Part shown: positions 8,685 to 15,676 of the stretch, one piece after another
Layout: each line of letters opens with the position of its first letter
Position numbering within the stretch: position 1 is the stretch's first letter
Assembly: GCA_035374585.1 (NCBI GenBank)
Contig: DAOSPF010000007.1
Location: forward strand, 13,429-77,428
Direction: 5' to 3'
Length of the DNA stretch: 64,000 bases
Source of the DNA: JAKPQD01 sp029572965
GTDB taxonomy: Bacteria > Bacteroidota > Bacteroidia > Bacteroidales > DTGW01
The notes under the pieces: generated by a model
The model's database searches: none
The model's input: the letters and a program-made list of their open reading frames with translations, nothing else
Told to the model about the DNA's origin: nothing
Translations under genes and position numbers: made by a program

Positions 8685-8906
8685 ATGAAAGTAGTTCGTT
8701 ATCTTGCTTGGGCTTCAGTAGGCATTGCTGCATTAATTATGGTGCTGGCAATAATATCCTACTTCACCAAACATTTACTTTTAAACGTAGGGCATGGTGC
8801 AACATTTTTACATGCCATAAACAGTTTTCTTTTGCTGGGCATAGCCCTTTTTATAGCCAGCAAGCAATGCTGTTGTGACAAATGTTGCAATAAGGACGAA
8901 AAATAA
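8685..8906 (+). CDS. Small membrane protein with cysteine-rich tail
   Basis: From the ATG at 8685 (MKVVRYLAW) this is 73 residues; a frame opening 72 bases earlier has no family support. Two membrane helices (about 8-27 and 42-61) are followed by a cytoplasmic or periplasmic tail with five Cys packed into CCCDKCC. The tail could bind a metal, but this is inference and no named family was recognised. A terminator-like hairpin follows at 8941. Confidence 0.65.
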   Translation: MKVVRYLAWASVGIAALIMVLAIISYFTKHLLLNVGHGATFLHAINSFLLLGIALFIASKQCCCDKCCNKDEK

Positions 8907-8940
8907 GAGAAATTAGCGTTGCAAAGGTATTTATGAGTAG

Positions 8941-8971
8941 AGGCATGTGAATGGCATGCCTTTTACTTTTT
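8941..8971 (+). terminator. Rho-independent terminator
   Basis: Stem AGGCATG/CATGCCT with a 7-base loop, followed by a T-rich run. It ends the 8685 gene and overlaps the 3' end of the convergent MFS gene. Confidence 0.7.
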
Positions 8972-10141
8972 TTCGGGATACTTCAGATGCCACGAGTAAA
9001 GTAATATGCCCAACGGGACTATCAGCACGGCAAGGGTTGTACCGGCCAGCATCAATGCCGTTTTTAACGAATAAAAATCAGCCGCCCAGCCAAATAAAGG
9101 CGACATAGCCGAAAAGAACAAACGAATAATCAGGTTACGAAATGATAATACCGATGCCCGGATATCAGAAGTAATGCGTTTGTTGATACTGTCTTTCAGA
9201 AGGGGAGTAGCTATTCCGCGCACCAGGTAAAACATAAACAAGATGATTAAGCCCCAATAGGTTTGGGTTAGCGATAGGGCTATATATGCAACAATAGTAA
9301 ATAAGCCAATAGCCAATGTTGTGTTTTTTTCGCCCCAGCGCCTTTCTATCCTGAAAGCAACAAAAGCTGTAATAGCCACAGAAATATTAAGCAATGTCCA
9401 CAATACACCATACAGGGCCGATGGTAAATGGATAACTTTAAAGAATGGTTGTGCAAACCAAGCCATACTCAATGTTGCCGAACCTATAACAGACGAAAAC
9501 AGCATGTAAATCATGAGTTGTGAAGGTTTACTTACAACATCCCTGAAAACATTGACAATACTCCGAAAGGTTACTTTATTTTTTCCTTCACTCAGGGTAA
9601 TTTCTTTTAAGCCCAATGCGGCCGGGATGGCTATAAGAGCAATGCAAGCCTGCCCAATGAAAGGTAGCCGTGGGCTGATAGCGGCCAGCAAACCTCCTGT
9701 TATTCCTGCAAAAGCTTCGGCAAAGTTACCTAATGAAGTCATTCGGCCTTCAATTTTCAGGTAATCGTTTTCTTTTTTATGGGCTATCAGGGTATCGTAA
9801 AGCATGGCAGTATCAGCCCCTGATATAAAGCTTTGCCCTATACCCAGCATAATTTCTGCCAAAACAAACACTATAAACGCTGATGAGATGGAATAAGCCA
9901 AAAAGCCAAGAAAGCCAAATAAAGCCCCAATAACTATGGTGTTTTTACGTCCCCACCTGTCTGCTGCATATCCACTGGGGATTTCGAGCAGTACGATGGT
10001 CAGCGAATAGGCTGCCTGGGCAATAAACAGGTGCCTGACCGATAAATGACTGGCGTTGTAAAAAAGCAGTATCACCGGCATGGTAAGCATGAACCAGTGA
10101 GCTATTTTTATTACATACAACCTGTTGATATTGGCTTGCAT
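8963..10141 (-). CDS. Major facilitator superfamily transporter
   Basis: About 392 residues from the ATG at 10141 (MQANINRLYVIK); a TTG five codons upstream is less likely. Twelve membrane helices can be traced. The MFS loop 2-3 signature is present as SGYAADRWGRKNTIVIGALFG (here split: GYAADRWGRKN), with DTAMLYDTL in the next loop, which recalls the Bacteroidota/Firmicutes drug-efflux-like MFS group. Substrate cannot be told from sequence. Convergent with the small Cys-rich membrane protein. Confidence 0.9.
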   Translation of the reverse strand: MQANINRLYVIKIAHWFMLTMPVILLFYNASHLSVRHLFIAQAAYSLTIVLLEIPSGYAADRWGRKNTIVIGALFGFLGFLAYSISSAFIVFVLAEIMLGIGQSFISGADTAMLYDTLIAHKKENDYLKIEGRMTSLGNFAEAFAGITGGLLAAISPRLPFIGQACIALIAIPAALGLKEITLSEGKNKVTFRSIVNVFRDVVSKPSQLMIYMLFSSVIGSATLSMAWFAQPFFKVIHLPSALYGVLWTLLNISVAITAFVAFRIERRWGEKNTTLAIGLFTIVAYIALSLTQTYWGLIILFMFYLVRGIATPLLKDSINKRITSDIRASVLSFRNLIIRLFFSAMSPLFGWAADFYSLKTALMLAGTTLAVLIVPLGILLYSWHLKYPEKK

Positions 10142-10195
10142 ATTCTTTCCTGACAAGACCTTATTGTTTTTTTAAACCTGTAAAGTTTTAAAACA

Positions 10196-10855
10196 TTAAT
10201 TATTAATAGATAAAAAGCATTCTAATGTAAAATCCTTTAGAGACTTGAGTTTTAAATCAGCTTTATCAAATCCTTTGTCATTAAACAACACCGGATCGGG
10301 TATAGCTACAACCTTCATCCCGGCAGCTATTGCAGCACTAACTCCATGAATAGAGTCTTCAATGACAAGGCATTGTGAAGGGTGATAGTTCATCATACGG
10401 GCAGTGGAAAGAAATACCGCAGGGTCGGGTTTGCCTTTTGCTTCCAGTTGTGCCGAGTGATAAAGCTCAAAGTATTGGCGCAAATCGAGCTTGTCTAATA
10501 CTGTTTCTATCACTTTTATAGCTGACGAAGAAGCTAATGCCATGCGTATGCCTTGTTTTTTTAGCATTTGCATAACATCTACAACACCCGTCATAGCTGT
10601 TCCTTTAGCTTTAATTTTTTCGATAATGCTAAATTCAATTTTAGAAATGACTTCCTCTATCGAAAAGCCTTTCCACGGGAGCTTTTCATACCAATAATCA
10701 ACCGCTCCTTTGGTGGTCATGCCCATCGTCTGACGGCACATATCTTCGGTAAGTTTGATGCCAATTTCTCCAAAGACTTCAATAAGAGTCTCACGCCACA
10801 ATGGCTCAGAGTCAATAATCACCCCGTCCATATCAAAAATAACACACGCCGTCAT
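10196..10855 (-). CDS. HAD-superfamily hexitol/sugar phosphatase (HxpB/YniC-like)
   Basis: 219 residues with the HAD motifs: DMDGVIIDSE at the N-terminus (nucleophile and acid/base Asp), ALASSSA (motif II), the motif III Lys in KGKPDPAVF region and VIEDSIHGVSAAIAAGM (motif IV). The cap region with the MGMTTKGAVDYWYEKLPW pattern matches the YniC/HxpB branch, which dephosphorylates hexitol and 2-deoxyhexose phosphates; beta-phosphoglucomutase is the nearest alternative. Cytoplasmic. It reads away from the Dpn-like island. Confidence 0.88.
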   Translation of the reverse strand: MTACVIFDMDGVIIDSEPLWRETLIEVFGEIGIKLTEDMCRQTMGMTTKGAVDYWYEKLPWKGFSIEEVISKIEFSIIEKIKAKGTAMTGVVDVMQMLKKQGIRMALASSSAIKVIETVLDKLDLRQYFELYHSAQLEAKGKPDPAVFLSTARMMNYHPSQCLVIEDSIHGVSAAIAAGMKVVAIPDPVLFNDKGFDKADLKLKSLKDFTLECFLSINN

Positions 10856-11056
10856 AGAAACATTTTAGGATGCCAAAAGTAGCGAATTTTAGGCAAAGGA
10901 TAGTTTTTTCGCAATATTGTTGAAATTTTTGTCAACTCATTTGTTTATTTGTAGTTGTTTATTATAAAGTTGTGAGCAATCCTAAAAGAAGGCCGAACAG
11001 ACAAAATCGGTTGACAAATAACTGACCCAAACGGAGAATAAGAAAAATGGAAATTG

Positions 11057-11064
11057 TAAATTTG
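11057..11064 (+). promoter_or_regulatory. -7 promoter box of the Dpn-like island
   Basis: TAAATTTG matches TAnnTTTG, 31 bases before the methylase ATG at 11095. No -33 TTTG box is seen at the usual distance. Confidence 0.5.
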
Positions 11065-11094
11065 CTTAGAGCAAAAAAATAATATACAAGATTA

Positions 11095-12051
11095 ATGACA
11101 AACAAAATAGCAAAACCGTTTTTAAAGTGGGCAGGTGGTAAAACACAGCTCATAAATGACATTGAAAGAGCTTTGCCAAAAGATATTTACACTAATAAAT
11201 TCACCTATATTGAACCATTTTTAGGAAGTGGTGCAGTTTTATTTTGGATGTTAAACAACTTTCCAAACCTAAAAAAAGCGGTTATTAACGATATTAATGA
11301 TGACTTAATAAACACTTACAAGATAATAGCTTTCAAACCTAATGAATTGATTTCAATTCTCGAAATTCTACAGAATGAGTTTCACGGACTTGAAGGACAA
11401 GACGAAGCGAAAAAAAAATACTACTACTCAAAAAGAGACCTTTACAATACGAGAAAAGAAGAACAAACAGGACAAGCTGCTTTGTTTATTTTTCTTAATC
11501 GGACTTGCTTCAATGGGCTTTATCGGGTAAACAGAAAAAATGAATTTAACGTGCCAATGGGCAGTTACAAGCGACCAACTATTTGCGATAAAGAAAATAT
11601 TTTGGCAGTTAGTAAAGCATTACAAAAGGTTGAAATTCTTTGTGGTGATTTTGAAGAAACATTGAATTATGCTGACAAAAACACGTTATTTTATTTCGAC
11701 CCGCCATATAAGCCTTTAAGCGAAACCTCAAGTTTTAACTCTTATTCAAGAGACGAGTTCAACGATGCTGAACAAATCAGGCTAAGGGATTTTTGCTACA
11801 AACTTGACACCTTAGGACACACATGGATTTTAAGCAATTCAGATGTTAAAGGTAAAGATATAAAAGACAATTTCTTTGACAATTTATATTCAGACTTCAA
11901 TATACAAAGAGTATATGCAAAACGAAGTATAAATGCCAACCCAGAAAACTTTTATTTGGGCGTTCCCCTATCGGGACGGGCTATCCGTTCCAAGTCCTCG
12001 CTACGCTGCGGGCTTTCCACTACTATCCCTAACGCAACTTATTGCCATTAA
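11095..12051 (+). CDS. dpnM: DNA adenine methylase, Dam/DpnM family, with altered C-terminus
   Basis: 318 residues. The alpha-class adenine methyltransferase motifs are intact: FLKWAGGKTQL (SAM contact) near residue 8, IEPFLGSGAVLF (motif I), NRTCFNGLYRVN and FNVPMGSYKRP (target-recognition region shared by Dam, T4 Dam and DpnM) and YFDPPYKPLSETSSF (motif IV, catalytic DPPY). The family methylates adenine N6 in GATC. From about residue 286 the expected end (GKxxEIIVTNY-like strand) is missing; an unrelated 33-residue tail encoded by a repeat (11956-12036) takes its place. The stop TAA shares one base with the ATG of the DpnI-like gene. Activity is uncertain because the lost strand packs in the core of relatives. 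Confidence 0.9.
   Translation: MTNKIAKPFLKWAGGKTQLINDIERALPKDIYTNKFTYIEPFLGSGAVLFWMLNNFPNLKKAVINDINDDLINTYKIIAFKPNELISILEILQNEFHGLEGQDEAKKKYYYSKRDLYNTRKEEQTGQAALFIFLNRTCFNGLYRVNRKNEFNVPMGSYKRPTICDKENILAVSKALQKVEILCGDFEETLNYADKNTLFYFDPPYKPLSETSSFNSYSRDEFNDAEQIRLRDFCYKLDTLGHTWILSNSDVKGKDIKDNFFDNLYSDFNIQRVYAKRSINANPENFYLGVPLSGRAIRSKSSLRCGLSTTIPNATYCH
11956..12036. repeat. Interspersed repeat inserted at the end of the dam-like gene
   Basis: A GC-richer block in AT-rich surroundings running from TTGGGCGTTCCCC to CTATCCCTAACGCA, with internal short palindromes. I recognise the 'GGGCTATCCG...TCCCTAACGC' pattern as a kind of block seen at the 3' ends of Bacteroidota genes, but cannot verify copies here. 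It sets the last residues of the methylase. Confidence 0.6.
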
Positions 12052-12830
12052 TGAACTTATCGTTTAATATAAAACTTGCGGAAGGTTACCAAAGTAATTC
12101 TCAAATAGCAAGAGTTCTAACAGAAAATTGGGTTCTTACAAATTCTTATTGTCCAAGCTGTGGAGATTTACCTCTAAGTGGTTTTCAAAATAATCGACCA
12201 GTTGCAGATTTTTATTGCAAGAAATGTTCAGAAGAGTTTGAGTTAAAAAGCAAAAGTGGAAAACTTACAAATACAATTACAGATGGTGCATATTCTACAA
12301 TGATTGAAAGAATAAGTTCTGAAAACAATCCAAATTTTTTCTTTCTAACTTATTCTAATAATTGGACTGTCAATGATTTTTTGATTATTCCTAAGCAGTT
12401 TTTTACGGAAGAAATAATAATCAAAAGACAGCCATTAGCTCCAACCGCAAGAAGAACCGGATGGATTGGATGCAATATTGATATTTCTAAAGTTGCTGAA
12501 TCAGGAAAAGTATTTTTAGTAAAAAATTCTAAAGTAATTGACCAAGAAGTTGTTAAGCAATCTTTTAATAAAACTTTATTTTTAAGACAACAATCAAGTG
12601 ATGCCAAGGGATGGATTTTGGATATTATGAAATGTGTCGATGAAATTAAAACAAATGAATTTAATCTTGATGATGTTTATGCTTTTGAAAAAAAGCTTAA
12701 ATTAAAATACCCTGACAATAATTTCATAAAAGATAAAATCAGACAGCAACTCCAATTATTGCGTGATAAAGGAATGATTGAGTTTGTTGGTCGTGGTAAA
12801 TACAGAAAGATTCAATATGGAAACATTTAA
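12051..12830 (+). CDS. dpnC: DpnI-like type IIM restriction endonuclease (cuts methylated GATC in the known enzyme)
   Basis: 259 residues from the ATG at 12051; a TTG nine bases upstream is not needed, since MNLSFNIKLAEGYQSNSQ aligns with the DpnI start. It is strikingly like S. pneumoniae DpnI, with identical numbering in the catalytic half: zinc Cys at 34, 37, 56 and 59 and the PD-(D/E)xK residues Asp53, Glu64, Lys66 within RPVADFYC and EEFELKSK. PLAPTARRTGWIGCNID and the C-terminal winged helix (RQQLQLLRDKGMIEF, GRGKYRK) that reads methyl-adenine are also kept. DpnI cleaves GATC only when adenine is methylated. It sits between two GATC-type methylase genes, which should be incompatible if all are active. 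Confidence 0.95.
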   Translation: MNLSFNIKLAEGYQSNSQIARVLTENWVLTNSYCPSCGDLPLSGFQNNRPVADFYCKKCSEEFELKSKSGKLTNTITDGAYSTMIERISSENNPNFFFLTYSNNWTVNDFLIIPKQFFTEEIIIKRQPLAPTARRTGWIGCNIDISKVAESGKVFLVKNSKVIDQEVVKQSFNKTLFLRQQSSDAKGWILDIMKCVDEIKTNEFNLDDVYAFEKKLKLKYPDNNFIKDKIRQQLQLLRDKGMIEFVGRGKYRKIQYGNI

Positions 12831-12975
12831 AATTGAAATTCAAGAGTTCTTGTCAAGAATAATTGAAGTAGAAGCAAATTCAAAAGATGAAGCAATTGCA
12901 AAAGTTCGTGAATTGTACAGTCTTGAAGAAATCATCTTGGACAGCGAAGATTATGTTACAACAGAAATTAACTAA
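12817..12975 (+). CDS. dpnD: DpnD/PcfM-like small protein
   Basis: 52 residues from the ATG at 12817, overlapping the end of the DpnI-like gene by 14 bases; a longer frame opening at 12778 adds 13 residues inside that gene and is rejected. METFKIEIQEFLSRIIEVEA, KVRELYSLEEIILD and the ending DYVTTEI match the DpnD-PcfM family pattern. DpnD accompanies DpnI in the pneumococcal cassette and has no established function. Its overlap indicates tight translational coupling. Confidence 0.85.
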   Translation: METFKIEIQEFLSRIIEVEANSKDEAIAKVRELYSLEEIILDSEDYVTTEIN

Positions 12976-12990
12976 TATTTAGAATAAACT

Positions 12991-13007
12991 ATCTCCTCAA
13001 AGGAGAT
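12991..13007 (+). promoter_or_regulatory. Hairpin holding an AGGAG before the DpnA-like TTG start
   Basis: ATCTCCT-CAA-AGGAGAT is a perfect 7-bp stem with a 3-base loop. The right arm contains AGGAG placed about 6 bases before TTG at 13011, so the hairpin could mask a ribosome-binding site. Coding similarity runs through it, so it may equally be chance. Confidence 0.4.
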
Positions 13008-13010
13008 GCG

Positions 13011-13853
13011 TTGAAACTATTGCCTCAATTTGACCATAAGTTTGATATGGTTTTTGCCGACCCCCCCTATTTTTTATCCAACAATGGACTTACTATACAA
13101 AACGGGCAAATTGTAAGCGTTAATAAAGGAAATTGGGACAAATCTCACGGCTTTGATCATTTAAATGAGTTTAATCGCACATGGCTTTCATTGGTTCGCG
13201 ACAAAATGAAAGATGACGCCACTATTTGGATCAGTGGAACAATGCACAATATTTTTTCGGTTGGACAAATCTTGACAGAATTGGGCTTTAAGATTTTGAA
13301 TATAATTACTTGGGAAAAGACCAATCCGCCACCAAATTTTTCTTGCCGTTATTTCACATACTCAACCGAACAAATTATTTGGGCAAGAAAATCCGAAAAA
13401 GTTCCTCATTACTTCAACTATGAATTAATGAAGCAGCTAAACGGAAACAAGCAAATGAAAGATGTTTGGAGACTTCCGGCAATTGCTCCCTGGGAAAAAT
13501 CCTGTGGAAAACACCCGACCCAAAAACCTCTTTCGGTTTTAACAAGGATTATTTTAGCTTCGACAAAGCCAAACGCTTGGATTTTAGACCCATTTACGGG
13601 AAGCTCTACAACAGGAATTGCAGCAAACCTTGCAAACAGGCGGTTTTTAGGAATTGACCAGGAAGAAGATTTTTTGGCAATCAGCAAAAACAGAAAACTT
13701 GAAATTGAAAACCCTAAAACAGCAGCAACATTCAGACAAAAAATTGGTGGTTTCAACGACAAGAAAGGGCTTGAATTATTTTTAGTAGAAGAACCTGAAG
13801 AAGAATATAAAACAGAGTTAAACTTGACGACAAAGGGCAGCATACAACAATAG
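13011..13853 (+). CDS. dpnA: DpnA-like adenine-specific DNA methyltransferase, start unclear
   Basis: 280 residues from a TTG start. Beta-class order: DPPYFLSNNG near the N-terminus (motif IV), then WISGTMHNIFSVG, ITWEKTNPPPNFSCRYFT, KHPTQKP and the SAM motif DPFTGSSTTG near the C-terminus. This closely follows DpnA (M.DpnIIB), which methylates single-stranded GATC and protects incoming transforming DNA. The frame continues upstream to 12972, and the decoded NYLLKGDALKLL just ahead of the TTG fits the conserved start of DpnA, yet no ATG, GTG or TTG exists there (only ATA at 12975 and 12984). So the gene is either started at an unusual codon or has lost its start. The terminal 45 residues are extra and acidic. 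Confidence 0.85.
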   Translation: MKLLPQFDHKFDMVFADPPYFLSNNGLTIQNGQIVSVNKGNWDKSHGFDHLNEFNRTWLSLVRDKMKDDATIWISGTMHNIFSVGQILTELGFKILNIITWEKTNPPPNFSCRYFTYSTEQIIWARKSEKVPHYFNYELMKQLNGNKQMKDVWRLPAIAPWEKSCGKHPTQKPLSVLTRIILASTKPNAWILDPFTGSSTTGIAANLANRRFLGIDQEEDFLAISKNRKLEIENPKTAATFRQKIGGFNDKKGLELFLVEEPEEEYKTELNLTTKGSIQQ

Positions 13854-14273
13854 TATGGTATAATGGCGGGCGATGTGTTTAATTGATCGATAATGTTTCT
13901 AAATCCGCTATTACGCCAAGTTGCAAAACGATATCGAGCTTGAGGTCGAAACGGTTCGTAAGTAAAACCCCTTGCTCCGCCCTCTGGCAGGCAAGGGTTT
14001 TCAAAAACAATAATTGACCTTAACCTTTAAAAACCAAAAAACCAATTTGAAATTGTAGATCTTGTTATTTCACTTAATTATACAGCCCATTTTTTTTTCA
14101 CCCTACTTATTTCCTAAAAAAGTGTAAAAACATTTTCTGTATTGTATTTATTGGTAATACAGTGTTTTATTTTGCACAGGTTCTTAAATCATTTTTTATT
14201 CATAAATTTTATTACATATTAGGGAAAACAGATTAACATCTGTATTAATATCAAAACAAGTAAATACGTGGGA
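13854..14273. other. Intergenic region between the Dpn-like island and the ECF sigma gene
   Basis: 420 bases without a convincing gene. The left part (13854-13960) is GC-richer and does not look like simple spacer; it may be an island-end or repeat remnant. A hairpin follows at 13964. The right part is very AT-rich and should hold the sigma-factor promoter, but no clear box was picked. Confidence 0.5.
13964..14001 (+). terminator. Possible terminator of the Dpn-like island
   Basis: Arms AAAACCCCTTGC and GCAAGGGTTTT pair with one bulged base around a 15-base loop; only a short T run follows, so it is a weak terminator call and could be a repeat palindrome. Confidence 0.45.
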
Positions 14274-14786
14274 ATGGATATTCAGAGAACAGGTATTGAC
14301 GAAATTGACTTTGACCAGATTTTTAAACAATGGTATGGTGCTATCCGGAATTTTGTGTATTATAAAATTGGTGATGTAACTAAAGCTGAGGATATTGCGC
14401 AGGATACATTTTTGAAATTGTGGGAAAAACGCGATACCATAAAAACAGAAACCGTAAAGTCATTGCTTTACACCATTGCTAATAACTTAACGATTAATGT
14501 AATAGAGCATAACAACGTGACTTTTAAGTTTGAGAATAAATATAAGCCGGACACCAAACACCCATCACCAGAGTATGATATGGAAATGAAAGAGTTTGAT
14601 CAGCGCCTGCAACAGGTATTAGGCCAGCTTGATGAGAAGCAACGGACGGTATTTTTGATGAACCGCATTGATGAAATGACTTACAACGAAATAGCCCAAT
14701 CGCTTGGTTTGACGGTGAAAGCGATTGAAAAAAGGATGGAGAAAGCACTGTCATATTTAAGAAAGAACATAGCAGTAAAAATATAA
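14274..14786 (+). CDS. ECF RNA polymerase sigma factor (FecI-like)
   Basis: About 170 residues from the ATG at 14274 (a GTG two codons upstream is possible). Region 2 is visible as YYKIGDVTKAEDIAQDTF and LKLWEK, and region 4 as the helix-turn-helix MTYNEIAQSLGLTVKAIEKR. Sigma factors of this type direct RNA polymerase to a small regulon and are held by a membrane anti-sigma factor. The next gene, 11 bases on, is a FecR-like anti-sigma factor, then a TonB receptor with an STN domain, the full layout of cell-surface signalling. Confidence 0.94.
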   Translation: MDIQRTGIDEIDFDQIFKQWYGAIRNFVYYKIGDVTKAEDIAQDTFLKLWEKRDTIKTETVKSLLYTIANNLTINVIEHNNVTFKFENKYKPDTKHPSPEYDMEMKEFDQRLQQVLGQLDEKQRTVFLMNRIDEMTYNEIAQSLGLTVKAIEKRMEKALSYLRKNIAVKI

Positions 14787-14797
14787 CACCTACGGCA

Positions 14798-15676
14798 ATG
14801 ACACCAACATACGCAAATAACAATATAGATGAACAGATACTGGATACGGTATCTGGCTATCAGCCACCGTTTGAAACAACAACGGATGAGGCTCTGGCAA
14901 TATTGAAGAAAAAGATTGCCCAGGGCGCAAAAGCTAAAGATGTGAAGGAATCCAAAACTATACCATTCAAAAGCATTGTGCTGTATGCTTCTGGTATTGC
15001 AGCATCTTTGCTTGCCATTGTGGCTACTTGGTATTTCTTTTCATACAATGCCAGGGTGACAGTATTGGCCGACAAAGGCCAACATACTGAATGTGTATTG
15101 CCTGATGGTTCTGTGATAAGCCTAAATGCCAAAAGCGCTGTTACTTATCGTAAACAAACTTTTCGGCAAGAACGCTTTATTGAAATGGAAGGAGAGGCCT
15201 TTTTCAATATAAAGAAAGGTTCTGTATTTACCATAAAAACTAAGCATGCTGACATTAAAATCCTGGGGACATCATTTAATGTATATGCCCGCGAAAGTAT
15301 GTTTAAAGTAGCTTGTGTTACGGGCCGTGTTTTGGTTGCCAATGTTGAAGATACCGTTATTATTGAACCTGGTGAGAGCGCTTCTTTATTTAACAGGTCA
15401 TTAAAGAAGTTCCGTGATGAAAAAATAGCTTCGGAAACAAAATGGCGTAACGGAGAATTTATTTATGAAAATGCCTCGCTTAAAATAATCTTTGAAGAAA
15501 TAGAACGTCAATTTAATGTTAACTTTGCCCTTCCTGATGATGTTGAAAGCAAATATTTTACAGGAGGTTTTAGCAACAAAAATTTAGTCGATGCGTTGGA
15601 TATAGTATGTATCCCGATGGGCTTAACTTATGAAATTGGCGCTAATGGTTATATATCAGTTCACGAAAAGTATTAA
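14798..15676 (+). CDS. FecR-like anti-sigma factor
   Basis: 292 residues. A cytoplasmic N-terminal part (about 1-55), one membrane helix (about 59-80, SIVLYASGIAASLLAIVATW) and a periplasmic FecR domain with TVLADKGQHTECVLPDGSVI, SLNAKSAVTY, EGEAFFNIKKG, ILGTSFNVYA and VTGRVLVAN, then the DUF4974-like end (FIYENASLKIIFEEIERQFN). It should hold the ECF sigma factor until the receptor at 15630 binds its ligand. Its last 47 bases overlap the receptor gene. Confidence 0.94.
   Translation: MTPTYANNNIDEQILDTVSGYQPPFETTTDEALAILKKKIAQGAKAKDVKESKTIPFKSIVLYASGIAASLLAIVATWYFFSYNARVTVLADKGQHTECVLPDGSVISLNAKSAVTYRKQTFRQERFIEMEGEAFFNIKKGSVFTIKTKHADIKILGTSFNVYARESMFKVACVTGRVLVANVEDTVIIEPGESASLFNRSLKKFRDEKIASETKWRNGEFIYENASLKIIFEEIERQFNVNFALPDDVESKYFTGGFSNKNLVDALDIVCIPMGLTYEIGANGYISVHEKY

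Noticed and set aside
12778..12816. Longer start for the DpnD-like gene inside the nuclease gene.
   Set aside because: The extra residues are encoded by the nuclease gene in another frame and do not match the family; ATG at 12817 does.
11095..14273. A prophage or insertion sequence carrying the Dpn-like genes.
   Set aside because: No transposase, integrase or terminal inverted repeats could be seen around the island.
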